Source: Anthoceros angustus (taxonomy: Eukaryota; Streptophyta; Anthocerotopsida; Anthocerotales; Anthocerotaceae). From it: 64,000 nucleotides of DNA. The translations under genes and the position numbers were made by a program. A model generated the notes under the pieces. The model was not told where the DNA came from. It ran no database searches and was given only the letters and a program-made list of their open reading frames with translations. Positions 33,041 through 45,654 of this stretch are shown one piece after another (within the stretch, counting starts at the first letter, position 1; each line of letters begins with the position of its first letter). Where the stretch lies: the NCBI GenBank assembly GCA_010909165.1, contig MU008158.1, forward strand, positions 370,581-434,580. The letters are read 5' to 3'.

Positions 33041-36000
33041 ATGCTCGCATGGGGATCCCATTGCAAGTGTGGGGAACCATTTTACAGGGAAAAGAAGGCA
33101 AGGCGTAGTGCCCGGTCGGTGAAGACCTTGTTTTATTTCCGGTCAGAGCGCATCCTGCGGATGTTAGTTGTCCCAAGCTTGCAAAGAACGACATGGTTTA
33201 GTAGGCACCGTAGTGTGAATGGTGACATCAGAATTATGGCTGATACTCCGGCATGGGCCCGTTTGGACGAGGTTGATAACTTCGGTGGGGAGGACAGGAA
33301 CATTCGCTTCTCCATCTCGACTGACGGATTCAATCCTAGCGGACACCGTTTAAGTGCATATTCCATATGGCCAGTTATGCTGGTTATTAATAATCTTCCG
33401 CCATGGTTGGCCATAAAGAAGGCGTCCTCGCGATAATCCCCAGTCCCACACGCCAACATGGGCGTTTATGGAGCCCTTCTTGGATGAGCTCGCAAGTTTG
33501 TGGGGCGGTGTCATCATGGATCATTCCACCACGGAAGATCAAAGAGGCGTTCCCTGCTGATTCAAGCCACTTGCGACTATCTGGTTTAGGCAACTTGTTT
33601 GGGCTGCAAGTCAAGGGTTATCGGGCATGCTTTGAATGTGGATCGAATTGGATGCAAGATGGTCGGATGCTTTGGACAAAATTTTGTATCTTGTAGCCGA
33701 TGGAGCCCTACAACTGCGAGGCAGGCGGCGCCGTGCAAGTGAGGCATTCAACAATGCTTGAGCTTCGCCCTCCCGCGGGCGGTGGATGTAGCCAGTGGCG
33801 GCGAGATGGCAGCAGTGGGGCGTCGGATCTGTGACCGGGCCATGCCGGCGGTAAAATGAGACAATCAATGTTCTTCATAAAGCTGCCATACACAGTTGGT
33901 AATAATGCTTAACCCTGGCTTTACCCTAGGCCACAGTGCACAACATTGTTCTTGCTCTTGCTAGTTTCCCTAATGATCCACAGGAGCCTAATCCTTGGTT
34001 TCCCCGAGTGCGAGGCCATAGAAAGCGTGGGTGAAAGACGTAATGCACGTCGAGGTCAATAACGCCCAGGCGGTGTGGAAGGTTATCACCGGGCAATGGG
34101 ATACGGCCCGCTGCCGCATCGACATGCAAGCATTAGACTCGAAGCCCTGGCTTTGGCCAGTGGAGGATGGTGAAAAATTGGCTTTGCGGCTTCATATGTT
34201 ACATCCAAAGATCGGTGGGCATGAAGGCCCAAATTTGCCGGATCAAGCCAGCGGGTTTGAACAAACTTAAAGGCGTGCTTCGGTTGGAAAGTTCGGCGAA
34301 GAGCCACGGTAGCACCTTTATTGCAATATTACTTCCCGATGGTCTTGAAGGGCAACTTGAATGACCTAGAGTATAGCCTCATCGTGAGGCTGGCTTCTCT
34401 ATATCGGTGGATATGTCAACACCGGATAAACATGGCAGAGATATCGGGTATGCGCACAGAGGCAATTGACATTTTGATCGGTTTGGAGCAGCACATGCCG
34501 TCCAATTTCTGGAATATAATGCAGCACCTCATTGTGTGGTTGTGAGGTAGCCACCATACATCCCTGGCAGGTGGATGTACCCGATGGAATGGTTTATGCT
34601 AGTCCTCAAGCGCCACGTTCGAAATCGCTCAAGGGGAGGCGGCATGTGCCGGGCATCTCCTCATGGAAGCAATGCACTATCTTTGGAGAGTACATGGCCA
34701 AGCACCACCTTTGCAAGGGATTTTACAAACAAGCCAACAAGCGACACAGTAATCCGATTGGAAAACCCGGAGATAAAACTTGGGCGAGATGATCACAAGG
34801 CGCATTGGTTCTTGTTACTCCATTCGGAACATTAGAATAACGAGAACGATGCAGCGGAGGGAGACCGACCCAACTTCATGGGTGGTTACAACACTTGGAA
34901 AGTGGGTCAATGACCCAGAGTATGAAGATATTGAGGCCTTGGCCCGGGGACCCCGTTTATATGGCAAGGCATATCGAGGTCTTGACACAAGGGGTTACCA
35001 TTTTCGCACTGTAGAGGCCGACGGAAACAGGCGGGCAACACAGGACAGTTGGGTTCACGGGCAGTTCGCGTTGGAAAGGTGTGGAACGGAGCTGGAATAT
35101 TTTGGCCGAATCAAGGACATCTTGGAGGCTGAATTCGTCGGCGACACACTAAGCGTGTTTGTATTCAAAGTGGAATGGTTTGAGTGTGATCCCAACAAGC
35201 GGCGCACTTGGAAAGTGGGTCAATGACCAGTATGAAGATATTGAGGCCTTGGCAGGGGACCCCGTTATATGGCAAGGCATATCGAGGTCTTGACACAAGG
35301 GGTTACCATTTTCGCCTTTATGGTAAGCGGAAGCGAGTGAGCAACACGAGAATGATTGGGTTCACAGGCGATTCGCGTTGGAAAGGTGTGGCAGGCGGGA
35401 ATATTTTGGCGAATCAAGGACATCTTGGAGCTGAATTAATTCGGCGACACACTAAGCGTGTTTGTATTCAAAGTGGAATGGTTTGAGTGTGATCCCAACA
35501 AGCGACACAGTAATCCGATTGGAAAACCCGGAGATAAAACTTGGGCGAGATGATCACAAGGCGCATTGGTTCTTGTTACTCCATTCGGAACATTAGAATA
35601 ACGAGAACGATGCAGCGGAGGGAGACCGACCCAACTTCATGGGTGGTTACAAGCGGCGCACTTGGAAAGTGGGTCAATGACCAGTATGAAGATATTGAGG
35701 CCTTGGCAGGGGACCCCGTTATATGGCAAGGCATATCGAGGTCTTGACACAAGGGGTTACCATTTTCGCCTTTATGGTAAGCGGAAGCGAGTGAGCAACA
35801 CGAGAATGATTGGGTTCCGGGCGATTCGCGTTGGAAAGGTGTGGAAGGGCGGGAATATTTTGGCCGAATCAAGGACATCTTGGAGGCTGAATTCGTCGGC
35901 GACACACTAAGCGTGTTTGTATTCAAAGTGGAATGGTTTGAGTGTGATCCCAACAAGCGGCCACTGTCTTTGGAGGTGGATGACTCCGGTTTCATGGCAG

Positions 36001-36170
36001 TTGACACAAGGAGGCCGTTTAGGTATGGGCGGCAACACCAGTCCGGCCCGTGGGAGTTTCCGCTGCACCTGCGTCAAGTGTTGACACATCCCGATCCAGG
36101 CCGTCCCGGATGGGCGATTTGCACCCCAATTCCGTCACGGTTCGAACGGATGGAAGAATTGTTGGAGTGA
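33041..36170 (+). pseudogene. CACTA (En/Spm) TNP2-type transposase, broken
   Basis: Three known blocks appear in the expected order. Block 1, 33,115-33,690: transposase_21 signature with ADTPAWARLDEV, NIRFSISTDGFNPSGH, YSIWPVMLVINNLPPWL, and the GLQVKGYRACFECGS zinc-type end. Block 2, 34,030-34,800: DUF4218-like, with NNAQAVWKVITG, LLPDGLEGQL, then FWNIMQHLIVWL and MYPMEWFMLVLKRHVRNRS. Block 3, 34,930-36,165: DUF4216-like, with GLDTRGYHF, DSWVHG, EYFGRIKDILEAEF and VFKVEWFECD. Blocks lie in different frames with indels and stops, so the gene is dead. Such transposases cut CACTA elements at their ends. The ends themselves are not visible here. Confidence 0.82.
34734..35959. repeat. Duplication and triplication of the DUF4216 part
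   Basis: CCAACAAGCG occurs at 34,734, at the junction 35,495 and at 35,950. A second event doubled about 306 bp inside the first unit (junction near 35,202, with CAAGCGG shared). The core EYFGRIKDILEAEF region is therefore present three times. Confidence 0.85.
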
Positions 36171-36968
36171 TGTTGGCCGTAGCTGGACTTGTAATCATAA
36201 CCATAATACACTTGTGTGTGTCGTGAGCACCTGAACGTTGGCGTCACGCGTAATTCATCCAGTCTTTAGTGCAAATTGTCTCACGCTCCATGACTGCAGG
36301 TCATTGCGCTTGTCTTGGGTGATGGAGTCTTGAGCGGAGGCGTCCTCCGATGGCTGCGGGACCCAAGCGGTGAGGAGGCAGCGATGTGTGGCCAAGCAAC
36401 AAGCAAATCGTGAATCGACTGCGATGGCGGCTTCTTGTCATCGACTTGGTGAAGTTTGCCTCGGCCCTATGGCCTACCAATTGGAAAAGACATGTCAATG
36501 TGTTGGGAGGAATCATATGCGGATGTGGACGACTTGAGACTAGGCAGAGACACGGATGTATGGTTTGGGCGCTTGCGATCTTTGAGTGCGCTGGACAACT
36601 TGTCATGAGTTTGCCGCATACGGGACAATGTTGTGCCCAACACACTTTCGACGATGGTGGGGGCGGCAAGCGGGAGCAATGAACCTGATGAAGCGAACCA
36701 CGGACCATACAGCTATGGAACCAAGAACACGGGTAGCGTAGCAGGTTACATGTAGATCTCGTTTGTCTGCGGCCGGATGTAGAAATTGTGGTGCCTAGAT
36801 TTGTGTGACGATTTCTCATCGTCCTCTTACAGCGATGTATTCCACTAGGCATGCAATGCAATCAAATTGTATTTCGGCAATCACGGGCAAAAGGCTATTG
36901 CACAGTTTGAATGCAATGGGCTATGAAGAGTTCAAATTGAGTGTGGAGCGTAAAGGAGTGAGAAGAAG
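36171..36968. other. Stretch between CACTA remnant and element C
   Basis: Short opposing open frames at 36,300-36,860 carry a few Cys/His pairs (for example CAGQLVMSLPHTGQCC on the plus strand), but no domain could be supported. Confidence 0.35.
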
Positions 36969-38715
36969 TGTGGCGCGACTTTCGCTGATGGCCAGCCGGG
37001 CGCGCACAATCCCGTGTCGTTGTAGGAAGAAGTCCGTTCCCAAGGGAATGATAGGCTCCGTTTGCCGCGTTTCAGGTGATTCTTACCTCGCTTTCTCGTT
37101 GACCTCCTCGCCTAACTACCATAGCGTTCACCGTCTGAGGCCGGTATGGCCAAGCGTTTAGGGACCGTTCGCGTCCGTGTATCGTTCACATTCGTCACTC
37201 ACACTTCGGTCCTTTCCTCTCTCACTCACGCTACACTCATCGGTCTTAGGAAAAAGGCGGGTTACGATCCGGACCTCCTCGTCGTTCATGGGCCTCTCCG
37301 TCCGCTCTGCCGCCCTCCGAGTTCCTCCGGCTCACGTTCGATCCGTTCGGTCTTTGGGTGCGGCTCGGGCGAGCACGGGTCACGATCACCCTTCCCTGCG
37401 CACACCACAACACGTTAGGTCCGTCACGGGACCACGATCAATCTCCCGGGTGCACCTTTCGGTGACTCGGGACTCACGTTAGCAAGAAGACACACAAAGG
37501 TGCAGAGCGGCATCAACACCAAGAAAGATGATTTATTGCGCCTTAGCCCTCTTATACTACGCGAAGGTCGGCGCCTTTATTACACCTCTATTACGGTGAG
37601 GCCATTTCGGTGTGCCTAACGCCTACTACTCCTATTCCCCTTCTCCGCGGGTGGTGGGGTGGGATAGATTCCTTCTTGGCAAGCGAGCCTGTCATTGTGG
37701 CGCACAATCGGATGATCCGCGGGGCCCTTCCTCTTCCAGTGCAGCCGAGGTGCGCCGTGGCGGCGACAGCGATCACCACCAAGTCTTCCTCGTCCTCCCT
37801 CTTCTCTCTGGCGGGCCCTGCGCGATGGGCCCTCAAGTGGATCTGCTGGGGTTGGTGTTGGTGGCTCTCCCCACTCCCGAGTTTGGACCTCGGGACCTGT
37901 CTCGACTCGGTCAGGACCTCTGGGTCAGTCTTCCCTCAGGTCGGTCTCTGGCCCGGCCTTCTTTGAGTCAGGTCCTCGGGGCCGGACTTGCCTCACAGGT
38001 CGGTCTTGGACCCAACCCTTCCACAGGGTCCGGACCTCGAGTCGGATCGTCACTGAGTCTGGATCCCTAAGTCGGACTTCCTTGAGGCGGACCTCGGGAT
38101 CGGCCTTTCCTCGAGTCGGGACAAAGTCAGGACCCTCGCTCTGGGCATGCCTCCTCAGGGCTGGTCACGGGTTCATCCTGAGCCCTCCCTTGGTTCCCAG
38201 ATGCCCGGTTGCACCCTTTCCTTCCTCAAGATCCTCCCTCTTCCTTCCATGCGAGGTCTTGGAGTGCTTACCTCCTGTGCGACCCCTTCCTCCTCCGGTT
38301 CCTCCGGCTCTCCCTCGCGGCTGCTGCCGTCATCAAGCGCTCCTAGGACTCCCGGTTGTCTTGTCCCGGGTCCGTCCTCTCTCGCTCCTCCTTCCATCCT
38401 TGGAGTCCACCCTCCTGCCTGGGGTGGCGCGGGACCTCGAGCCTTGAGGAGCTCTGCGTGGTAGTAGGCGGTCGGAATCGACTTCTTTGAATCGCCTCCT
38501 CTACATGAGCCGGGCACGGTACTCCCTCCTCGAGGTGCTCGTGGCGGATCGCCCGGCCTTGGCCCGTCTCGTGGCCAAGCTTACGGTATGTGAGCGGACT
38601 CCCTTGAGGCCGTCAAGGCTGCCTCAGTTACCTCTTGCAACCTTCTTTGCTCGGCGTTCTCCTCCTCCGTCGTTGTTCCGGCTCACTTGATTTGCCATGG
38701 GTGAGCTCCCTCACT

Positions 38716-38904
38716 TCACCGCCGGGCAAGCTGTAGCCTCTCCTCCAGTGCTTTCTTCCCTCCGTCTATTCTTTCCCGGAGGTCCGCCACTTCCTTCTCC
38801 AGGCGGGCCGGTATTCCCGTCCGACTCCTAGCTTCCTCCACATCCCGCTGCAACCTTGCGACGTCGAACTCCTTGCACCGTCGCCTATTCTCCTCCGTCT
38901 TCAA
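38716..38904 (-). pseudogene. Coiled-coil part of the gag-like protein in element C
   Basis: This is the best preserved coding stretch of the family: 62 codons with heptads of L, V and I among E, R and K. It corresponds to the DKEMEDL/EMEDRKET region in element A. Its frame is lost on both sides. Confidence 0.55.
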
Positions 38905-40393
38905 GCGGAGCTGGAGGCGTTCTACCTCTCGCTCGAAGTCTTGGATTCTCTCGTTGAGAACCCCCTGCTGCTCCGATGCATCTTGGGTTGCAACTCCAAG
39001 GTGTCCTTGTCCTCCTCCTGCGCCCTTCTACCTCCTGCAGTGCACCACAGGTCCCCAATCTCCCGGGTCTTGGCCTCCGGCCTCCTCACGGCTCGTGCTT
39101 GCTCCATGACACTTGCTCGGCCTTGATTGGCGGCTCTCTCGGGCCTCCTCCACCGGTTCGATCCCGATAGTGATCGCGATCGGCCTTGGCCTCCGCCTCC
39201 TTGGCCACCTTCACAGGCCTCTCCGGCTTGGCTCTGGTCGTCGGCGCCTCCGCGGTCCGGCCGCTTGCGCCGGGCCTCTTGCTCTTCTGCGCTCGCCCTC
39301 TGCTGCGGAGGTCCTCGCCCGCGCTTGGGCCTCCTTGGCCCGGTTCCTCCGGTGAAGGAATTTAGTCCGGTCCTTGCGGATGGACCCTCCCTCTCGCCTC
39401 CGGCGTTTCCTTCCTCTGCCGAGCTTGGCCTTCCTTCTGCCTCCTCAGGCGCTCAGCCACAGGCTCCACCATCCTCCGGGTGGCCTACCTCCACAGGTCT
39501 TCTCGGCCATCCCATCCCAGGCATTCCGTCCATGGCGGTAGCAGGACCGTGTTTCTTCCACGGCCTGCAGTGAGGCTCCCACAAAGTCCGTGGGGGGGCA
39601 TCTCACATCGTCGAGGACCTCCATACCGGATCGGAGCAAGTCGGTGGGTTCTCGGACAATCGGGACCCTTAGGTCACGAGTGGTGTCTCGGAGCTTCCCC
39701 TCCTTGGCCCTTTTGGCGCTCCTTCTCGCCCTTTTCCTCCACAGGGCTCGGCGGAGGTGATGGAGTCAGGAGCACGCCCTTTGCCCCTTCACATGCGGCG
39801 GGGCCGGCTCTGGATCGGTGCTGCGGTGTCCTCCTGCTCACAGGCGGCGTCCCTTTACGCCCTCCTTCTGCTTCCTCCTTCTTGCCACTCGTCGGCGGGG
39901 AAGAAATCTTGGCACCGGCCCAGGGTGCAGCGTTGGTAACCGTGGTCTTGCGTCTCTTGGCTCTCTCACAGTGGGGCTCCTCGGTAGGAGTGATGGCGGT
40001 GGCGGGGCTGGGGTCGGGGGCAGCTTCTGCTTGGGCTGCTGGTTGGGGCACGGAAGGAGGGAGGCGGAATTTCTTCCCATACTTCCACAGGTGGTGAGGG
40101 GTCCGTTCAGGGCGTATGGAGTCAGGAATCCTCGATCGTCCTCCTCCAGTCCGTTTGGTTTCGGTGGCCTCCTCCCTCGGCGCCCTTGCCGCTCCACTTG
40201 GCGGGGCCTCAGGTCCTTTCGGGCGCTCGCTCAAGCTCTCCTTCCTTGAGGAGCTCGAAATGCCCCCATACATGGATCGGTATGGGGCGGCCCAGATGGC
40301 GCTTCGGTCTGAGCTTGCGAGCCTCTGGCTAAACGAAGATAATCCTTCCCAGTCCGCCCTCTTCCCCAGCGTGCGGGAACACCAATAGATTAT

Positions 40394-40416
40394 CACCAAG
40401 GTGATCCACCTTGGTA
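40394..40416 (-). other. Conserved hairpin, element C copy 1
   Basis: Same stem as in elements A and B, with one terminal base changed (CACCTTGGTA). Confidence 0.75.
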
Positions 40417-41194
40417 GTAGGTTCGATGGACAATGATCGGGAGCAAGTCGGGGTGGGTTCTCGGACAATCGGGACCCTTAGGTCACGAGTGGTGTCGGGC
40501 TTCCCCTCCTTGGCCCTTTTGGCGCGAGCTCCTTCTCGCCCTTTTCCTCCACAGGGCTCGGCGGAGGTGATGGAGTCAGGAGCACGCCCTTTGCCCCTTC
40601 GGCGGCAGGACCCGGCTGGATCACTGCTGCGGTGTCCTCCTGCGGCGTCCCTTTACGCCCTCCTTCTGCTTCCTCCGCTTCTTGCCACTCGTCGGCGGGG
40701 AAGAAATCAGCACGGCCCAGGGTGCAGCGTTGGTAGCGTGGTCTTGCGTCTCTTGGCTCTCTCACAGTCGTGGGGCTCCTCGGTAGGAGTGATGGCGGTG
40801 GCGGGGCTGGGGGTCAGGCGCTTCTGTGGGGGCTGCTGGTTGGGGCACGGAAGGAGGCGGGAATTTCTTCCCATACTTCCACAGGTGGTGAGGGGTCCGT
40901 TCGGGCGTATGGAGTCAGGAATCCTCGATCGTCCTCCTCCAGTCCGTTTGGTTTCGGCCGGCCTCCTCCCTCGGCGCCCTTGCCGCTCCACTTGGCGGGG
41001 CCTCGGTCCTTTCGGGCGCTCGCTCAAGCTCTCCTTCCTTGAGGAGCTCGAAATGCCCCCATACATGGATCGGTATGGGGCGGCCCAGAATGGCGAAGGC
41101 TTCTCGGTCTGAGCTTGCGAGCCTCTGGCTAAGGCGAAGATAATCCTTCCCAGTCCGCCCTCTTCCCCAGCGTGCGGGAACACCAATAGATTAT

Positions 41195-41217
41195 CACCAA
41201 GGTGATCCACCTTGGTA
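41195..41217 (-). other. Conserved hairpin, element C copy 2
   Basis: Same stem, carrying the same terminal change as the other C copy. The change therefore predates the local duplication. Confidence 0.75.
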
Positions 41218-42277
41218 GTAGGTTCGATGGACAATGATCGGGCCACGCGGCTCATTGTCAGCGGTCGGATATCGACCGTTGGTGGTCGTTCGTCGAGCCT
41301 TAGCATGTGGCTGGCCCTATCTTCCCCTTAGCCTTGAGGCTCGGCACCCCCCTCTTCCTCCTTGGGGCGGTTGTAGGCGCCTCGGGACCTCAAGGTCCAT
41401 CGCCTTGGGTCCTCCGGAGGTTCTTGGACCGCACCTCCTTGTTGCCCGCATCTTCCGGGCAAACTCCCGGACGGTGACACTATCAAATGTCGGACCATGG
41501 AACACATCCAAATGCCACTCCTGCACCAATTCTCCGCTTCACGGGCGAGCCCAAAGTCCGGATAGCGCGGGTCACAATGTTGCGCTCCACAAGGTTCCAT
41601 GGCTCCCAAACTTCGGGCTTTTGGGTGCCATCGCCTTCTCCTCCTTGGTTCTTTTGGCCGCTTGTCGGAGGCTGCGCACGTTCGCCTTCTTGCGTTGTTG
41701 CTCCGACCTCAGCGGTGAGAGCGCAGGCGTCTGAGTGTCCCACGAGATACCGCCCGAGCGGTTGCGGGCGCGAGATCGCGGTGTCTCGAGGCTGCCGAGA
41801 CCTTCTCCGCGACCACGCCGGGAGTAACGCGGGGAGGCGCCTCTTCTGTCCATGCGCGGAGGAGTGCATGGCTTACTGCGGCCCCTCTGCTGCCGTGCCT
41901 TACGCCGCGTGCCTGCAGCCCCTCGCCGCCCGCGCGGGGCGTGAATACTGCTATGACCTCAGCAGTTACAGTCTGACCCATGCATGCGTCCTCCACTCGG
42001 TCGTCACGTGGCGTCGCCTAGTCGTCCTTACGGCCCAACTTCTAAGTTACTTTCCACAGGCGTACTTATCACCTGGTCACGGAGTGGGTCGGACTTATCC
42101 GTTACCTTATGCTTTGCCATCGTAGGCCTAGTCGTTCCTCACTCGGTCGGAGTATACTCCAGTCGTCGAGTGCTAGCAGTGCTTATTTCCCCTTTTTCGC
42201 CTCATTTTATCCTTCGCTCCTACAAAAAAACAAAACCCTACCTAATTTCTAACCCCTGTGGAAGTCCGTAGTCCATG

Positions 42278-42929
42278 AGTGGCGGGCGGATGCCAAGACT
42301 GCGTGGCTATTTGTATGTTGGCGAAGGCGGCCCGCGAGCAGCTTGCTGAGAACACCGGCTTGGTGGCCACCATTTGAATTTCCCGCTCGCTCACCTCGTT
42401 ATCCTCGTTCACCTCGCTCGCGTGCCCGGGGTCCCATTCCAGGCATAGGAGCTCCTTGCTTGTACCATGGCGCCATCCTGGAAAGAACTGTGGGGCCTCA
42501 TGCAGTGGACAGACATGGAGGAGGGTGCAGAGGGTGGCCACCCGGGTGGAGCAGTGAGCACAGAAGGTGCATCCTTGGCCGACGAAGTCCAGTCAGGCGG
42601 TGTGAGGCACAGGCATCGGAGGAAGCCACCGTCATTGCTCCACTTGCGGTGGGAATGCGAGGAGGCCGTCTGCAGAGTGGAGGCTCGATTTCTTCTTGGG
42701 GCGGGCTCCGCGTGCTCCGACGGGATGTCGCGGACGGACTTTGCTCCCAAGCGTGGCTTTGGAGGTGTGGCCACCTAAGTGCATGGCCGCGGCGTACGAC
42801 GTAATGTCAAGGCGGCCGGTCTTTGTCGACATAGATCATGTGCACTAAGGCAGGTGCTTGGAGCTGGCTCCTTCCATGCGACAAGGCTTTGGCGGCGACA
42901 CTTCCGGCAGTGGTGTGATGAAGCCATGG
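42278..42929. other. Unidentified flank of element C
   Basis: Overlapping open frames of about 100-150 codons on both strands. The minus strand carries a Cys/His-rich string (CTFCAHCSTRVATLCTLLHVC) that could be a decayed zinc-knuckle of a reverse transcriptase. This is too weak to assign. Confidence 0.3.
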
Positions 42930-43985
42930 GCCGAAACACTCTGAGCTACGTGAGAGGCGTAGAGAGGATGCAGCTGATTTCCCCATGGTCCTGAGCGAGG
43001 GGTGGATCAAGGCCCGCATTGCACAATCAAAGCGCGTAATTTCTATGCAACATGCAAGGTGGAAACAGCGGCCCAATTGCGGCGAAGGAAATATGTGGCG
43101 CATTGCGCCCGATAACATCACGCATGGGAAGCGGTGTCCAACACGGCGTGGGCGCTAGCATCAAGCGAGTGGGCGGCGCGACCACGGCGGATGGTCGGAA
43201 GGGGAAGGCGGCCAAGCTAAAGGGGCGAGCAATCCGTATGGCGTGGTGGGGGCTGCGATGCGGCGTGCCTTTATTGGCTGGGCGGATGCCCACTCTTGCG
43301 AGAGGCAAAGTGGGCATCGGACCGCAGTCTTGAGAAGGATGCAGTGCAGGAGGTCCATGGTGGCGTTGCGTTGTTCTGTTTGACCCGGCGTGTGGCCTTG
43401 CGCAAAGCTTTGTGTTGCGGGGAGGCGAGGCGGTCGAAGGGGAAGGCGGGGGCTCTAGCGGTGGTGAAGCCATGGACGAAACATCTGGCTACGTGAGAGG
43501 CGTAGAGAGGATGTTGATTTCCCCATGGTCACGAGGGGTGGATCAAGGCCCGCATTGCACTGTGATCAAACGCGTAATTTCTATGCAACATGCAAGCGCG
43601 TGGCGCAGCAGACAATATGCGGCGAGGAAGAAGGACGCGTATTGCGCCCGGTAACATCACGGCGAAGCATGGGAAGCGGTGTCCAACACGGCGTGGGCGC
43701 TAGCATCAAGCGAGTGTGGCGCGACCAGCGATGGCCGCTGCGGCGGTAGGCAAGGCCAAGCTAAAGGGGCGAGGGCAATCCGTATGGCCGTGGTGGGGGT
43801 GCGATGGCGTGCCTTTACATCGGCTGGGCGGATGCCCACTCTTGCAGAGAGGCAAAGTGGGCATCGGACCGCAGTCTTGGAAGGATGCCCGATGGGAGGT
43901 CCATGGTGGCGCACATTGTTGTTTGACCCGGCGCGTGGCCTTGCGCAAAGCTTTGTGTGAGCGAGGATCGAAGGGGAAGGCGGGG
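42930..43985. repeat. Duplicated block of about 535-545 bp, unknown nature
   Basis: GCGTAATTTCTATGCAACAT occurs at about 43,037 and 43,571, and CTACGTGAGAGGCGTAGAG at about 42,950 and 43,490. The two copies carry the same order of markers through CGGACCGCAGTCTTG and GACCCGGCG. Open frames in the unit are shadows of each other on both strands, with no domain. Confidence 0.75.
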
Positions 43986-45654
43986 CACCGAAGCAGGGGT
44001 AGCGTGCACCGGCGAGGAGGTTGCACGATTGGGAGGAACGTCGGTGGCAAACATGACAACCTTGGAACTATCTAGTGGATGTAGTGCCCATGACACCACA
44101 ATCGCGAGCATCCACGGTGAGGAGAGAAAGATGGGAGGGCACTCGACCTCAAGTGGATTTAGCGGCCGGTGATTTTTCATGGCTTGTGGCTCTGGTTAAA
44201 ACGAGTCCGTCCATCTTTGCAGTGTGTTGGGATGGATGCCTCCATGGTGGTGCAAGGGCTGGAAATCGTCACCATGGAGTGCAGGAGGTGGAGCGGTCAG
44301 GAGGCGGGGTGAATCGGTATGGTATAAGCCGGGCTCTTCTGACTAGCTATAGGTGCTGCAACTATGGGAGTTGATTCGAGCCGCTAAGCATGAGATTGCC
44401 AATTTCACGGTGGAAGATCCAACCCCACGTGGCGGAGTCGGGCCGAATTCTTCTCAAAGCCAGCGGGGAGGCGGGAAAGCAACCGCGGATGGTCGGAAGG
44501 AAGCGAGTATGCTTGAGATGATTGAGAGTTGTGATGGATCAGTATGCATGCTAGTTTCAATTGGCTTTGATGCGGGACGGTTTGCTATCCGTTGTTATAT
44601 TGCACCATATGATCATGCCGGTATATAAATTGACCCGATTAGATGCGGAATCTAAAACATGATTAGCTTAATATGACCCTAGGATCTAAACGAGGCGTTG
44701 GGGGATTGACCTCGGAAATCCTTCCACTATTATTGGGATTTCCATGGTGAATCGGCGCGATTTATTATTGTAATTTTGGTCAAATGTTATTTGCGGTCAA
44801 AGCGTGAACACACGTGGTCGACAACCACATGGCGTGGGCGGTCGGGACCACCACTCTCTCGCAGGAAGGGGCCAACACGTGGCTCTTCATAATTTGCGGG
44901 TCCGGCATGTCGCGCATGCATCTAGGACACACAATTGTGGCCGCAGTCTTGACATGATCCCAGGCGCATGTCTCGACATGTCCATGCGCCCGATGCTCAT
45001 GCCCGCCAGCCGGCGCACCGCAACGGCGTTAAGCAGTGAACGCAGCCATACCGCCCACGACATATAAGGGGATCCGCTGACGAAATGACAATGTCGGTGG
45101 GAATTACGAATATTTTGCCCACTGCTGCGTCATGTATCCCGCATAACTGTAATATTATTGCCCGTAAGTGTAATAAAAAGTGTAATAAAACTGCAGCCAT
45201 TGTTATAGTGCTAGCTTTTGAACTCCACGCAAGTTGCAATTCTCCATTAAACACTTCCGCTTGTGGAAGTCCTCGTCAGGTGCTTTAGGGCACAATACAT
45301 TGTAAACCATTTCCTGCACTGAGCCAAAACACCATAATATTTGAAGCGGCTGAATATACAAACCCTCTTATGCAAATCAGAAACCCTCATGTTCAAATCT
45401 TGACAGTACCTATACTGCATGTTTAGGCATGATGTGATTCTGAGGGGGTGGGTGTTATTTCATCACAATGCAATTTCAATGCATTTATTCGAGAAATACG
45501 CCTCTGGTTATGGTGGTTGGCTGCGGGAACTAGGCGTTTTGGACGTGGGTCATTAAAGTCTTTCGAAGATGAAGGGCGCAGGCATGCTGGCGCCATATGT
45601 TCAGCAACACGTTTCACATAGCAGTTTCAACCCATGGAACAACAAAACTGGGAC
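43986..45654. other. Stretch without a recognisable gene
   Basis: Contains only short open frames. At 45,335-45,350 the string TTTGAAGCGGCTGAATATA resembles 23,875-23,890, left of the first methyltransferase relic, so both relics may share a short 3' flank. Confidence 0.35.

Larger units (their letters stand above)
39629..41241. repeat. Tandem duplication of about 805 bp inside element C
   Basis: Units start at 39,629 and 40,435, and GATCGG stands at left edge, junction (40,435) and right edge (41,236). Each unit ends with the hairpin and the TTCGATGGACAATGATCGG string. Confidence 0.85.
36969..42277 (-). mobile_element. Element C: gag-only element, minus strand
   Basis: Same family as A and B, read on the minus strand. 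The left-type end (CATGGACTACGG) is at 42,277 and the right-type end (TGTGGCGCGACTTT on the plus strand) starts at 36,969. It contains the leader palindrome, the gag-like start (ATGGCACCCAAAAGC near 41,625), two VDHLGDNLLVF copies, a clear coiled coil at 38,716-38,904 (ARLQRDVEEARSRTGIP, LEKEVADLRERIDGGKKAL), a GTAAG donor near 38,267-38,271, and the GGTCC-rich part at 37,870-38,130. No target duplication was found, so one end may have been altered. Confidence 0.7.

Noticed and set aside
32410-36968. Terminal inverted repeats CACTA... for the TNP2 element
   Set aside because: No paired CACTA ends were found on either side. The element is probably truncated.
42440-42620. Cys/His cluster on the minus strand as a reverse-transcriptase zinc knuckle
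   Set aside because: Spacing does not clearly fit, the frame is interrupted, and no reverse transcriptase lies upstream.
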